Source: Chitinispirillum alkaliphilum (GTDB lineage Bacteria > Fibrobacterota > Chitinivibrionia > Chitinivibrionales > Chitinispirillaceae). From it: a stretch of DNA of 64,000 bases. Position 1 is the first letter of the stretch, and every line of letters begins with the position of its first letter. Positions 34,859 through 45,185 of this stretch are shown in pieces. The notes beneath the pieces are model-generated. The model was not told the origin of the DNA. It was given only the letters and a program-made list of their open reading frames with translations, and did not search any database. The translations under genes and the position numbers were made by a program. The stretch lies in NCBI GenBank assembly GCA_001045525.1, contig LDWW01000011.1, forward strand, positions 61,231-125,230, read 5' to 3'.

Positions 34859-35353
34859 ATGGGCATATTAGTTGGGGTAATAATGGGATCTAAGTCAGAT
34901 TGGGATACCATGCAGCATACTGCCGGTATTCTTGAAGAACTCCAGATACCATTTGAAGTTGAAGTTGTTTCGGCCCACCGTACCCCGGATAAACTTTTTG
35001 AGTATGCCCGTACTGCCCAACCCAGAGGCCTGGAGGTGATCATTGCCGGAGCTGGCGGAGCTGCTCATCTTCCAGGAATGACAGCATCAAAGACTCCACT
35101 GCCGGTTTTAGGTGTTCCGGTTCAGTCTAAAGCTCTCAATGGAATGGATTCACTGCTTTCGATCGTACAGATGCCAGCAGGGATACCGGTGGGTACTATG
35201 GCGATAGGCCGTGCCGGGGCAGTCAATGCCGCACTTCTCGCTGCATCAATCGTTGGAAACAAGTACCCTGAGTTCAGAGAAAATCTCAATAAGTACCGGT
35301 CAATTCAAACTGAAACGGTACTTGCCTCACCCGACCCAAGAGCAGAATCATGA
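34859..35353 (+). CDS. purE: N5-carboxyaminoimidazole ribonucleotide mutase
   Basis: 164 residues. Class I Pur[22 protein letters not shown], and [12 protein letters not shown] are the active-site segments. It moves the carboxylate of N5-CAIR to carbon in purine synthesis. Two ATGs (34856, 34859) follow AGGAG; the second gives better spacing. It overlaps purK by 4 bp (ATGA), as in many bacteria. Confidence 0.95.
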   Translation: MGILVGVIMGSKSDWDTMQHTAGILEELQIPFEVEVVSAHRTPDKLFEYARTAQPRGLEVIIAGAGGAAHLPGMTASKTPLPVLGVPVQSKALNGMDSLLSIVQMPAGIPVGTMAIGRAGAVNAALLAASIVGNKYPEFRENLNKYRSIQTETVLASPDPRAES

Positions 35354-36441
35354 AAATAGGTATACTGGGTGGTGGACAACTTGCGCGAATGCTGGCGATC
35401 TCAGGATATCCCCTTGGACTCGAGTTTGTAGTTCTAGATCCCTCCCGTGATGCCTGTTCAGGTGTTTTGGCAACCCAGATTGTGGGGGCTTACGATGATC
35501 AGGAGAAACTGGAACAATTCGCTCAGCTGGTCGACATTGTGACCTACGAATTTGAAAATGTTCCTGCAGAAAGTGTTCGTTACCTTACCGACAGAGTGGC
35601 CGTTTATCCTTCACCGGATGCTCTAGCTGTTTCCAGGGACAGGCTGTCGGAAAAAAGCATGTTCAGGGAGCTTGGAATAGATACTCCCCTTTTTTCGGCA
35701 GTGAACAGCCTTGAGGATTTGCACAAAGCAGTATTGAAAACAGGCTTACCGGCAATACTCAAAACAAGAACCCTTGGTTATGATGGAAAGGGGCAGGTTG
35801 TACTCAGGGACCAAAACGACCTTTCCGGAGCACTTGAAAAACTCAACAACGTGCCCTGCATTCTCGAGGGGTTTGTCCCATTCACTAGAGAAGTATCGAT
35901 TATCGCAGCAAGAAGCCTTACGGGTGAAACTGCTTTTTACCCGATTTCACAAAATGTTCACACAAACGGAATTCTGCATCTCTCTGAGAGCACCGTAAAT
36001 GATCCTATGCAGAGTATTGCAGAAAAGTACAGCAGGCTGCTTCTTGATCAGATGAACTATGTTGGTGTGCTTGCATTGGAGTTGTTTGACTCAAACGGAA
36101 CACTTCTCGCCAATGAGATTGCCCCAAGGGTACATAATTCGGGTCACTGGACAATAGATGGAGCTCATACAAGTCAGTTTGAGAATCATCTGCGCGCAAT
36201 ACTTGGATTACCTCTGGGTGACACTTCCGCGCGCTGCAACAGTGCAATGGTGAACTTTGTGGGTCAAGTACCCGAAATACCTGAGGTGCTCTCGATCAAG
36301 GGAGTCCATTTCCATGATTATGGCAAAAAACCAAGAGCAGGCCGCAAAGTTGGGCATGGGACAGTTTGCCTTGAAAACGAAAATGAGTATAAAGAGAGCC
36401 TCAATAAACTTTTGGCACTGGTTGAACCCACAAACTCATAG
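35350..36441 (+). CDS. purK: N5-carboxyaminoimidazole ribonucleotide synthetase
   Basis: 363 residues, ATP-grasp fold. [13 protein letters not shown] opens the protein; [27 protein letters not shown] (ATP-binding lysine and glycine loop), [12 protein letters not shown], and [17 protein letters not shown] with Mg-binding residues follow. It makes N5-CAIR from AIR, ATP and bicarbonate and hands it to PurE encoded just upstream. Length and motifs are normal. Confidence 0.95.
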   Translation: MKIGILGGGQLARMLAISGYPLGLEFVVLDPSRDACSGVLATQIVGAYDDQEKLEQFAQLVDIVTYEFENVPAESVRYLTDRVAVYPSPDALAVSRDRLSEKSMFRELGIDTPLFSAVNSLEDLHKAVLKTGLPAILKTRTLGYDGKGQVVLRDQNDLSGALEKLNNVPCILEGFVPFTREVSIIAARSLTGETAFYPISQNVHTNGILHLSESTVNDPMQSIAEKYSRLLLDQMNYVGVLALELFDSNGTLLANEIAPRVHNSGHWTIDGAHTSQFENHLRAILGLPLGDTSARCNSAMVNFVGQVPEIPEVLSIKGVHFHDYGKKPRAGRKVGHGTVCLENENEYKESLNKLLALVEPTNS

Positions 36442-36451
36442 GCTCAGAGAG

Positions 36452-36829
36452 TTAGTTTTTCTGTCCGGTGTACTTATGGATATTTCCTATAAGTTCGTTC
36501 AAGTCAAAAGGTTTTAGAACATAGTGCGAAGCACCACTCTGTTTGGCTTTAATTCTATCCTCTTTCTGTGCGGCGGCGGTAAGGATAATTATACAAATAT
36601 CCTCAGTTTCGGGATTTGCTCTTAGTTTTCTGCACACTTCATATCCATTGATTCCCGGAAGGATTACATCAAGGATAACTATATCAGGCTTGATCTTTGC
36701 GGTTTCAACGAGGGCGTCTTCACCATTGGATATTGCAAAAACGTCAAATCCCCTGCGTATAATGTTGATTTTCAAGAGGTCTGCCAGACACTCTTCATCT
36801 TCAACTATCAATATTTTTTTCTTAGTCAT
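36452..36829 (-). CDS. Single-domain response regulator (CheY-like)
   Basis: About 125 residues: a receiver domain only. KILIVEDEE with the acidic pocket, DIVILDVILPG with the phosphorylated aspartate (about D54), ILTAAAQ and YVLKPFD with the conserved lysine. No DNA-binding or other output domain. ATG 36829 overlaps the stop of the histidine kinase gene by 8 bp, so the pair is coupled and the kinase is its likely phosphodonor. Confidence 0.92.
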   Translation of the reverse strand: MTKKKILIVEDEECLADLLKINIIRRGFDVFAISNGEDALVETAKIKPDIVILDVILPGINGYEVCRKLRANPETEDICIIILTAAAQKEDRIKAKQSGASHYVLKPFDLNELIGNIHKYTGQKN

Positions 36830-39443
36830 GAGGTTTGTACCCTTTTGGTATAGTGAAACAGAAACTGACATTTTCACCAGGATCTGATTCAACCCAGATT
36901 TTACCTCCATGAGCCTCAACAATCCTTTTGGCTATGGTTAAACCAAGACCGCTCCCTTTTGTCTTCTTTGAGTTTGGCCCTTTGCAGCGGTAAAATTTCT
37001 CAAATATCCTTTTCTTTTCCTCACAGGGAATAGTTGGACCAGTATTGCTGATTACAAATTTTATCATCTGATTACCCGTATCAGATTCTATCCCCACCCC
37101 GACATGCTGATCTGAGTACCTCAGAGCATTGTCCATAAGATTTACAATTACCTGTTTGAGCCTGTCATTATCTGCTTTAACCCAAACTTCCCCTTTCTCC
37201 GGTATAACTGTACTTACTTCTATATGCGATGGGATTTTGATGAAACTGAGTATGTCTCCGATTATTTCAGCCACATCACAATCCACAGGAAGTATCTCGG
37301 TGGTTCCTGTTTCTATTTTAGTCAGATCGAGAAGTTCATTCAGAAGAGATGCAAGCCGTTTACCTTCTGACTCAATAATGGTGAGAAACTTTTCCCTCTC
37401 CTCATCGCTGAACTCAATATCTTTTGAGAGCAGGGTTTGAGTGAGACCGATTATTCCTGTTAAAGGAGTTCTTAACTCATGGGAGGCGATCGACACAAAT
37501 TCACTTTTTAATTTGTCGAGACTTTTTAACCTTTCATTGGCTTTGTCCAGTTGTGAGTTTTTATTTCTAAGCTCAAAGTTTGCCTTATCCACTTCCTCAG
37601 AACGCTTGCTTATAATCTCCTCAGACACTTTTCTTGAAGTGATATCACGCCAGGAGATAATTCCTCCCCTGCACTCCCCGTTAATGTCAACAATTGGACC
37701 ACCGCTGACCGATATTATCAGCTCAGATTTCCCCGGTCTCCTTACCACCCACTCTTCATTGTTTATAATCTCTTTATTAGCAACCACCCTTTTTACAGGT
37801 AATTCATCTTCCCGGGGAACTGTGACTCCATCTATATGCATGAACCCCCATTCTGATATCGGGGTGTCTATGAGCTCTTTTTCACTTCTCCCCAGAAGTT
37901 TGCAACAGTATCGACTGATCATTTTTATGGTTGGATTCAGCCCTTCTGCCACAATTATCCCTTCGGGCAGATAGTTCATGAGAGCCTCAAGAATATTTCG
38001 CCCCCCTTCAGCTTCAAGGGCTCTTTTTTCCGCTCTCTGCCGTTCGAAAGATAACTGAAACTCAGTTATTTTCCGTTCTGTGATATCTTCACCTGAACAG
38101 AGTACGCCATTTACTTTGTTGTGTTCATCATAAAGAGCTACAGTGTGCCAAATGATTGTTTTTCTTTTCTTTTTGGAAGTTAGAATCTGGGATTCAAAAT
38201 TTTGAGTTGAAAAGTCACCTTCAAGCTGGCGGATGAAATGTGACAGGGCCAGGTTTTTTTGTTCCGGATCGGGAATAAGATCAAACCAGTTTCGGCCTTT
38301 AATTCTATTTTCGGGAGTTTCAAGCACACAACAGCCACTTTTATTTATAGATTCTATTGAGCCGTTTTTACCCACTACAAAAAGCATGGTTCCTGCGGCA
38401 TTGAAATACATCTGCGCTATAGTGTGCTCTCTGAGGAGAGATTCTTTTTTCGTTTTATTGTCAAGAGCATTTATGAATATCAATCCCGCAATTCTTAAAA
38501 GTGAGGGCAATGCCTGGGGCCAGACTTTCTGAGAATCTCTGCTTTGTATGGAGAGAAACCCTCCTACCCGTCCATTTGAAATCATGGGTATATACATGGC
38601 CGATTTTATAAAACAATTTGGTTTATTATGCAGAAAAGGGTAAGATTTCTCCTTTTCAAAAAAAACCAGAGCCGTTTCATTCCCAAGTACCTTTTGTATG
38701 TACCATGGATAATTTTGCTCACTGCTAAAAGGTATGGTCCCGGTACACTCAAGACAGCTCCAGCAATAGGCAGGTTTGAACAGAGTTTTACTGCCGGATA
38801 AAAGATAGAGCTCTACCCGGTCTGCTTCCGAAAAAGTACCTACGAGTTTGAGATCATGTTCAATGGCACTGTCTGTTTTTTCTGAGTCGATGTTGATTAA
38901 ATTAGCTGCCATTATGTTTATCAGTTTTTCAAATCTCAGTTTGAATAAAAGTAATTTTTCCTTATTACCCCGAAACGGGTTGTATTTTGCAGTGATTAGA
39001 ATTGATGAGACAGCCCCATCGTTGGAGATTTCAGGAATCGCCGAAGCTAAAAAAAACTGATCAGTTTCATTGTTACTGAGAGAAAACTCAAACGAAATTT
39101 CACTTCTGTTTGTAATGGCTTTTTTCAGTGAGTCGATTATGTCAGAGTTCAACTCTGGGTGAAAAATATCCTCCAGAATAATCTGTTCACCCGTTTGCCG
39201 TGGGGAGTATGTGTAGAAAGCCGGGTTGAGGTAAAGTGGTGACAAATCAGTTGACAATCTGATTATCATATCGGGAATATTTTCGGGAAAACTTTTGTGA
39301 TTTCTCTCAGAGAGGTCAGTATCGTCTATCGATACCGGTGATTGGTTTGTTTTCTGTGACTGATTGTCAGTATTGTGGGTTTGTCTCTGTGGTGGCATAA
39401 CAGGCACTGTTTCCTCCAACTTCTTTTCCCCTTCTATATTCAT
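36822..39443 (-). CDS. Soluble multi-sensor histidine kinase (PAS-GAF-PAS-PAS)
   Basis: About 873 residues, without membrane helices. Domains in order: PAS (about 50-150), GAF-like (about 170-330, with a CWSCLEC cysteine cluster), PAS (about 340-460, ending in ITERK), PAS (about 480-600, ending in ITSRKVSEE), a coiled coil, HisKA with SIASHELRTPLTGIIGL (phosphorylated H near 655) and HATPase with VNLMDNALRYS, ISNTGPTI and GSGLGLTIAKRIVEAHGG. It senses a cytoplasmic signal and phosphorylates the downstream receiver. ATG 39443 is preferred over a TTG at 39527, with GGAG ten bases upstream. The signal is unknown; the cysteines could bind metal or react with oxidants. Confidence 0.9.
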   Translation of the reverse strand: MNIEGEKKLEETVPVMPPQRQTHNTDNQSQKTNQSPVSIDDTDLSERNHKSFPENIPDMIIRLSTDLSPLYLNPAFYTYSPRQTGEQIILEDIFHPELNSDIIDSLKKAITNRSEISFEFSLSNNETDQFFLASAIPEISNDGAVSSILITAKYNPFRGNKEKLLLFKLRFEKLINIMAANLINIDSEKTDSAIEHDLKLVGTFSEADRVELYLLSGSKTLFKPAYCWSCLECTGTIPFSSEQNYPWYIQKVLGNETALVFFEKEKSYPFLHNKPNCFIKSAMYIPMISNGRVGGFLSIQSRDSQKVWPQALPSLLRIAGLIFINALDNKTKKESLLREHTIAQMYFNAAGTMLFVVGKNGSIESINKSGCCVLETPENRIKGRNWFDLIPDPEQKNLALSHFIRQLEGDFSTQNFESQILTSKKKRKTIIWHTVALYDEHNKVNGVLCSGEDITERKITEFQLSFERQRAEKRALEAEGGRNILEALMNYLPEGIIVAEGLNPTIKMISRYCCKLLGRSEKELIDTPISEWGFMHIDGVTVPREDELPVKRVVANKEIINNEEWVVRRPGKSELIISVSGGPIVDINGECRGGIISWRDITSRKVSEEIISKRSEEVDKANFELRNKNSQLDKANERLKSLDKLKSEFVSIASHELRTPLTGIIGLTQTLLSKDIEFSDEEREKFLTIIESEGKRLASLLNELLDLTKIETGTTEILPVDCDVAEIIGDILSFIKIPSHIEVSTVIPEKGEVWVKADNDRLKQVIVNLMDNALRYSDQHVGVGIESDTGNQMIKFVISNTGPTIPCEEKKRIFEKFYRCKGPNSKKTKGSGLGLTIAKRIVEAHGGKIWVESDPGENVSFCFTIPKGYKPHD

Positions 39444-39837
39444 TATTGTCTTACTCCGTTTGCTGAAATATTTATCAACAAAAAAAGATTCCCGCCTAAA
39501 AACAGCTGCAATTTTCCTGCCAATCAAGCGCAGGCCACGAAGCTCCGTTTAATGCTCCGCAGCAGTGCTTAATTTAAGACAACTTTTTCACTTTCGGGAA
39601 AACTGGCACACTTTGAACAGGCTTTGAAAAAAGCGCTGCTTTTAAACTCTCATCTATAATGAAATATCTATACTGCTGGTGCCCAAAAAATCCTGTTCAT
39701 ATAACAGAAGTCATGGTGTATTTACAATGATGTATACGCATCCAGAGTTATTAAGGTAAGTATTAAAAGGGGGATAAAACAAACCCTTTCAGGGTTGAAT
39801 GATAACTATCCACCTGAAAGAAAGAATTCCGCCTGAA
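39444..39837. other. Spacer between the kinase and the nuclease-like gene
   Basis: No gene seen. A short AACCCT/AGGGTT inverted repeat lies at 39782-39796. The region holds the promoter of the two-component operon. Confidence 0.5.
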
Positions 39838-40383
39838 CTAAAGCCCTCCTTTGGCCATATAGACAAATACGACAAACAAAATAACCGCGGCGAAAAAACC
39901 TGCGGCAAAACTGCCCGGATTCATTGTGTTTCTGTTTTTTAAAAGAGGAAAACTGACCTCCATGAGTGAGGACTTATCCGCATCAAAAAGGAACACCGCA
40001 TCCACATCGTAGGAAACGGCATATTCAAGAAGCTGTCTTCTCGTATCCCTTGAAAGAGGGTTGGCAGCTTTGGTCCCTGTTTTAACTTCAACAACAAATT
40101 TTCTTCCCCGATGCAGTGCAATATAATCAGCACAGATCTCGTAAGTTTTTTTTTCGCCGTCGACTTCTATCCAAAGATCTCTTGCGGCCTGGGTTTCCAG
40201 TATTCTGTAGCCATGTTTCCGAAGATATACAAATGCATCTTTTTCGCCCTGAGCTCCTCTACTGAACCTCCGCCTGAGTGTCAAGCGCAGCGCCAGTCTG
40301 GAAAAATATCTATAAAGCACAATTCCTGCAATAAAAGCGACTGAAACAACAATAATCAAAAACAGCTTTTCACCCCAAATCAT
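39838..40383 (-). CDS. Membrane protein with PD-(D/E)XK nuclease-like domain
   Basis: About 181 residues. A membrane helix near the N-terminus (residues 6-26, LFLIIVVSVAFIAGIVLY) and another at the C-terminus (about 155-177) flank a cytoplasmic domain: GAQGEKDAFVYLRKHGYRIL, then ICADYIALHRGRKFVVEVKTG, which fits the D-x(n)-ExK core of restriction-like/NERD-type nucleases. LSRDTRRQLLEYAVSYDVD follows, as in this fold. It lies 81 bp after sbcC on the same strand, so it may belong to the SbcCD operon. ATG 40383 is chosen over a GTG at 40395. Nuclease activity is inferred from motif order only. Confidence 0.65.
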   Translation of the reverse strand: MIWGEKLFLIIVVSVAFIAGIVLYRYFSRLALRLTLRRRFSRGAQGEKDAFVYLRKHGYRILETQAARDLWIEVDGEKKTYEICADYIALHRGRKFVVEVKTGTKAANPLSRDTRRQLLEYAVSYDVDAVFLFDADKSSLMEVSFPLLKNRNTMNPGSFAAGFFAAVILFVVFVYMAKGGL

Positions 40384-40464
40384 AGAGAAACCCACTTACA
40401 ACATTAAGAGAGATTTTAAATTCTATGTTAAGCATTCTAACAGAAAACAGGCAATAACAAGGTG

Positions 40465-43400
40465 CTATTTGCCGCCGTATACACAACCCGGCCCACAGAG
40501 GGCACTTTTACCTCCACCCGATGGCGAAACTGAAATTTGTACACTGATTCGCTCTTTGAGTGCAGGGACATGTGATATGATCCCTATAAGCTTTCCTTCC
40601 CCATGGAGCCCGGAGAGTGTTTCCAGAGCGGTTTCCAGAGCTTCTTCATCCAGAGTACCAAACCCCTCATCAAGGAAAAGAGAGTCTACACGTACTTTCC
40701 TGCTTGCCATTTTCGACAATCCAAGTGCAAGTGTCAAACTGATAATAAAACTTTCGCCCCCGGAGAGGTTTTTAACAGATCGGATCTCTCCTGCCTGATA
40801 TTTGTCCATTACATCCAGCTCAAGAGGTTCTTCAGAGTTCCGTATTAACAGATAACGGTCAGTCATTTTCTTCAGTTCGCAGTTTGCATATGCTACCATT
40901 TGCTCAAAAGTAAGACCCTGAGCGAAACTGCGGAACTTCTTTCCGTCAGCAGATCCGATCAGAAGATTAAGCTTGTCCCACTTGTTAAACTCAAGGGTCT
41001 GTTTTTCAATTGAACCCAAAAGTTCCTGAGCCTCCTGCCGGGCCTTTTTTCCCTGATCGAGTTGAAGCGAGAGTTTTGCAAGCTCCTGTTGAATTTCCTG
41101 AAGAGCGGACTCGAGTAACAGTTTTTCCTCTTCGAGAGATTCTCTGTTAGCATCGGTTAATTTTTTATTCTGCTCCCTTTCAAGGCGGTTCTTTTTATCC
41201 TCACGTTGGGCAGAAAGCAGGGTATGACGATCGCAGAGCGCTTTTGCCTTCTCTGAGAGCATTGCCCGCTCCTCTATAGAAATAAGAGCATCACAAAACT
41301 GCTCTTCATCTTTAAATCCTAATTGGTTAAGTTCTGCCAAAAACTCAACCCCAATAGTTGTACACTCCCTCTCCAACAACTCGATTTCGGCTGTAAGACG
41401 GGTGATCTCGTTTCCTGTTTTTTCTTTTTCTTCTTTAGCTGAATCCCGAAAATCCCTTGCTGCTTTTTCTCTATTTTCCGAATCTGAAACGGCCTGCTCA
41501 AGAGCTTGTTCCAAAATGTCAGGATTTTCTGCCCCAAATATCTCCTTGCGTGATTGGAGCAGGTCTTCCTCTTCTCTCTTTACTTTATATATTTCTTCCT
41601 TAATCTGCTCAAGAGACTGGTTAAGTGTCTCTATTGCAGTGTTGGATGAGTCAAGCTTTGCATTCAGCTCACTCTGCTGCTTTTCAAGAGTTGCAAGGGA
41701 ATCATTTTTGGTTTTCCACACAGAGAGTCTTTTTTTGAGCTGGTTGAGAAAGTCTGGTCCTGAGGAGACAGTACCCCCAAAAGGTTTGATACATTTGTTT
41801 AACTCGGTGCGATCAGTTTCTGCTTTCTCCCGTTGTTTACAAACAAGATTCTCATGCTCTTTCAGACGAGCTTTAAGGCTGTTTCCATCACTCTCTTCCC
41901 GCACTATATCCCGGGATAACTCATTATGATCTTCTTTAAGTTTACTTTTTTTCTCATTAAGACCGGTTAGGCGCTGCTCAAGAAACTCCGCTTTATCTAT
42001 AAGCTCTTCCAAAGATTTAATATTTGGTTCAACCGGATCTTTCCGTAGTGCCTCGCCATTGTTAAACGGGTGTTCTTTTGACCCGCATAATGGACATTCC
42101 GATCCGGAAACCAGTCTTTTGCGCTCCTCTTCGAGGGATCTGATTTTCTGTTGATAGGCCTGTTCACGATACAGAAATTTGAGTTTTTCCCTGAACTCCC
42201 TGACACTCTTATTGTCAAGCAATGTATTAAGCTCAAGCGAAACTTTTTCTGATTCTGAATTTACCTTTTCGATATCTTTTTCTATTTTTCCGGAACCAGC
42301 TTGAAACTGTTCAATCCTTTTGTTTGAAAGTGTGATTTTTTCCTTAATTGCAGTTATCTCTTCAACCTGTTCCTGAATTAACTTGTCATACTCCCTGATT
42401 ATCCTGAACCTGTGCTCTATGACCCCATATTCTGACTCAAGTTTCTGATCGCAGTCATGTGCAGAGAGATATAATTCTAAACTGTCCAGAGAGAGCTGGA
42501 TTTTTTTTGTTGACTCAGAATCTCGAACCATCTCTTTTTTATGACCTGATACCAAAGAACTGTTTCTGTTGAATTTGACAACCAGGTCGGATTTCTGTTT
42601 TGACTTTTCTCCGATCTTTATATCGAGTTCCCTGACCTGTTTGATGAGTGGTGCCTTCTGCCGCCGTATATTCTTTGCTTCTCCAAGACTCTGCAGTGCA
42701 GAGGCATGTTTGCTTTCAGTGTTTTCAAAATTCTGGCACAACAACGGATATCGGTTTTTGAGATCGGTATAGGAACTTTTATTTTTTTGGAGCAGATCCC
42801 GCGTGGATGATAATTTGGTGTAACAAGATTCCAACTGAGCTGCCTTTGTCGCCCTGTCAAGTCGCAGCTGATCAGGAGCAAACTGTTCTTTTTCGACTTG
42901 AAGATTTCTGAAGTTCTCGTCAATGACAATGATCTCATTTTCTAGCTCTTCTATATTACTAAGCCACAAAAGCGACCTGTCATTCAGTTGAAGATTTTCT
43001 GAGGCTTCTTTTTCAGCCTTCTTTTTACTCTCTAATTCCGATTGTATCCTCTGCTGATCCTCTTCAGACAACAACTCGATACCTTCAAGTTTAGCTTTTA
43101 CAGCGCTAAGTTTTTCCCTCTCCAGGCGCTGCCTTTCAAAGGTTAGTTTTGATATCTGAGAATATATTCCGGTTCCGGTAATCTGTTCGAGTATAACCGA
43201 CTTTTTCTCTCTGTCGGCTTTAAGAAAAGAATCAAACCCACCCTGTGCAAGCAGCATAGAGCGTGTAAACCTGTCGAAATCCATTCCGGTTTTTTCTTCT
43301 ATAACCTTACTGACCAGACTTTTTTTGTTCTCAAGCAATTTATTGTTTGTTATATCATCGATCTCATGTCTTGGATTCTGAAGTGCTCCGTCAGGTTTTT

Positions 43401-43707
43401 TACGTGCCCGTGCCTGACCCCAGAAACAACGATATGCAGTTCCCGAAGATTCAAACACCACCTCTGCAAAGCATTCACCTGTTTGACGAGACATAATTTC
43501 ATTTGAGGATGAGGTGATATTGCCAAGTCGTGGAGTTCTTCCATAAAGCGCAAGACAGAGCGCATCGAGAATGGTGGATTTTCCTGCCCCGGTTGGTCCG
43601 GTTAGCGCAAATATTCCGCTTGTTTCATAGTGGGGGTCAGTAAAGTCTATCGCCCACTCGCCATAAAGAGAGTTTAAGTTTTTCAGTCTTAGCTTACAGA
43701 TTCTCAT
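40465..43707 (-). CDS. sbcC: SbcC, SMC-like ATPase of the SbcCD nuclease
   Basis: 1080 residues. Walker A is GPTGAGKST (residues 37-45). Two long coiled coils (about 180-490 and 560-860) flank the zinc hook CPLCGSKEHP near residue 545. The C-terminal ATPase half has NLSGGESFIISLTLALGLS (signature motif) and LFLDEGFGTLDEEAL (Walker B and D loop). With SbcD it cuts hairpins and DNA ends blocked by protein. It overlaps sbcD by 4 bp. Confidence 0.96.
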   Translation of the reverse strand: MRICKLRLKNLNSLYGEWAIDFTDPHYETSGIFALTGPTGAGKSTILDALCLALYGRTPRLGNITSSSNEIMSRQTGECFAEVVFESSGTAYRCFWGQARARKKPDGALQNPRHEIDDITNNKLLENKKSLVSKVIEEKTGMDFDRFTRSMLLAQGGFDSFLKADREKKSVILEQITGTGIYSQISKLTFERQRLEREKLSAVKAKLEGIELLSEEDQQRIQSELESKKKAEKEASENLQLNDRSLLWLSNIEELENEIIVIDENFRNLQVEKEQFAPDQLRLDRATKAAQLESCYTKLSSTRDLLQKNKSSYTDLKNRYPLLCQNFENTESKHASALQSLGEAKNIRRQKAPLIKQVRELDIKIGEKSKQKSDLVVKFNRNSSLVSGHKKEMVRDSESTKKIQLSLDSLELYLSAHDCDQKLESEYGVIEHRFRIIREYDKLIQEQVEEITAIKEKITLSNKRIEQFQAGSGKIEKDIEKVNSESEKVSLELNTLLDNKSVREFREKLKFLYREQAYQQKIRSLEEERKRLVSGSECPLCGSKEHPFNNGEALRKDPVEPNIKSLEELIDKAEFLEQRLTGLNEKKSKLKEDHNELSRDIVREESDGNSLKARLKEHENLVCKQREKAETDRTELNKCIKPFGGTVSSGPDFLNQLKKRLSVWKTKNDSLATLEKQQSELNAKLDSSNTAIETLNQSLEQIKEEIYKVKREEEDLLQSRKEIFGAENPDILEQALEQAVSDSENREKAARDFRDSAKEEKEKTGNEITRLTAEIELLERECTTIGVEFLAELNQLGFKDEEQFCDALISIEERAMLSEKAKALCDRHTLLSAQREDKKNRLEREQNKKLTDANRESLEEEKLLLESALQEIQQELAKLSLQLDQGKKARQEAQELLGSIEKQTLEFNKWDKLNLLIGSADGKKFRSFAQGLTFEQMVAYANCELKKMTDRYLLIRNSEEPLELDVMDKYQAGEIRSVKNLSGGESFIISLTLALGLSKMASRKVRVDSLFLDEGFGTLDEEALETALETLSGLHGEGKLIGIISHVPALKERISVQISVSPSGGGKSALCGPGCVYGGK

Positions 43708-44957
43708 CGGCCATCCCCCTCTTCTCTGCTTTCGTCTTCGAGAATCGTACGGAGGATATCGGTGTAACAGCTCTTCAGACTGCAGATCTCTGATTCAGCA
43801 ATTTCATTGGCCAAAAGGCAGCGCTCAAATACCACCAAAGGATCAAGCTCTTCCAGTGTCTCATGTTCATGGGAGCGGTCAATTATTCTATCAGTAATTT
43901 GTCTGTTAATAATACGAAGTACCTCAACGGGAGAACCTTCAACGATATTTTCAACCGACTCACGCAGATTGGTAACTATTTCATCCCCGATATATTCAAC
44001 TTCAACCCATACCGATTCAGCTGCTGCGACCAACTGGTCCAAACCGGTAAGAATTGTGTTCAGATCGCCCCGCACTTTCTGAAGTTTCTGGAATGACGGC
44101 ACCGCTATCTCTTTTATGCTGGGTGTGCCAGAGGCGAAATCGACACAGAGAACAAGTTTCTGTTGTTTCGCTTCACCAAAGCCCATTGGAAGCGGTGAGC
44201 CGCAATAGCGGATATGATCTTTTTTACCTACAATCTGCGGTACGTGAAGATGCCCCAGAGCATAATAATCCACACACCCTGGCAAAATGTCACTCCCTAA
44301 GTGCGCAAGAGATCCCACATACAGATCTCTGACCCCATCACCGTCAATTGTTTTCCCACCAGCAATGAACAGATGTCCCGTTGCGATGATGGGGATTTTT
44401 TCGCCACCGGTAGATTCTAAACTTTTTCGCTTCATTTCTGCAGAAAGGCAAACCTGATGATAATGATCTCTAACCCCTTCAACCATGCGCAGATTTTTCT
44501 GATCAGCAGATTCACCCGTTTCCACCGTTCTGACATCTTTGTCACGAAGATAGGGAACTGTACACACTATCGCTTCCGGTTTCCCTTCTCTGTCAAAGAG
44601 CACAACTACCTCATCCTCCGGCTTTTCACAGCAGCAACCAACCACATGCACATTCAACTCCCGAAGCAATTCTCTTGGTGCGTTGAGAAAAGATGGGGAA
44701 TCGTGATTGCCTCCCACTACAATTACATGACGACAGGAGAGGGAAGCAATGCGACAGAGAAACCGGTAATAGAGACTCTGAGCACGGTTGCCTGGTGTCC
44801 CTGTGTCAAAAATGTCACCGGCTATAACAAGAGCATCAGCCCTTTGCTGATCAATGATAGAACAAAGCCAGTCGAGAAATGCTTCAAACTCCCCGTAACG
44901 CTTCTTGGTGAAAAGGTTTCTGCCGATATGCCAGTCTGAGGTGTGAAGGATCTTCAT
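43704..44957 (-). CDS. sbcD: SbcD, Mre11-like nuclease subunit
   Basis: 417 residues. The phosphoesterase motifs are HTSDWHIGR (residues 5-13), IAGDIFDTGTP (about 46-56), VVGGNHDSPSF (about 80-90), and later ATGHLFIAGG and YYALGHLHVPQ with metal-binding histidines. These bind two Mn ions for endo- and exonuclease activity. The C-terminal part (about 290-400) carries the SbcC-interaction region. It is the first gene of the sbcDC operon and overlaps sbcC by 4 bp. Confidence 0.96.
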   Translation of the reverse strand: MKILHTSDWHIGRNLFTKKRYGEFEAFLDWLCSIIDQQRADALVIAGDIFDTGTPGNRAQSLYYRFLCRIASLSCRHVIVVGGNHDSPSFLNAPRELLRELNVHVVGCCCEKPEDEVVVLFDREGKPEAIVCTVPYLRDKDVRTVETGESADQKNLRMVEGVRDHYHQVCLSAEMKRKSLESTGGEKIPIIATGHLFIAGGKTIDGDGVRDLYVGSLAHLGSDILPGCVDYYALGHLHVPQIVGKKDHIRYCGSPLPMGFGEAKQQKLVLCVDFASGTPSIKEIAVPSFQKLQKVRGDLNTILTGLDQLVAAAESVWVEVEYIGDEIVTNLRESVENIVEGSPVEVLRIINRQITDRIIDRSHEHETLEELDPLVVFERCLLANEIAESEICSLKSCYTDILRTILEDESREEGDGR

Positions 44958-45122
44958 CCGCTCCCTTTGTTGATGCTGTTTGAAGGCACCTGAAAATCAG
45001 GTTATGAAGGAAAAGTTACATAATAAACCAGGGGTGTGGTAGTAAAAATACACTAATTTTCGGGTATGTTGAAAAAATTTGTGCCGCGGCCATCGACGGC
45101 CACCTTGTACGGATCGAATTGT

Positions 45123-45161
45123 CTGATCAAAAGGACACCATATTGGTTACCTTTTGATCAG
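45123..45161. terminator. 12-bp stem hairpin between yciH and sbcD
   Basis: CTGATCAAAAGG (45123-45134) and CCTTTTGATCAG (45150-45161) are exact complements around a 15-base loop. It lies 25 bp past the yciH stop and about 165 bp before sbcD. It could end yciH transcripts, although no T-run follows on the minus strand, or be a protein-binding palindrome. Confidence 0.55.
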
Positions 45162-45185
45162 AGATTAGTCCTGGGATCTTTGAGT

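Noticed and set aside
37441..37974. 177-codon frame antisense to the histidine kinase
   Set aside because: Serine/leucine-rich antisense shadow of coiled-coil coding sequence.
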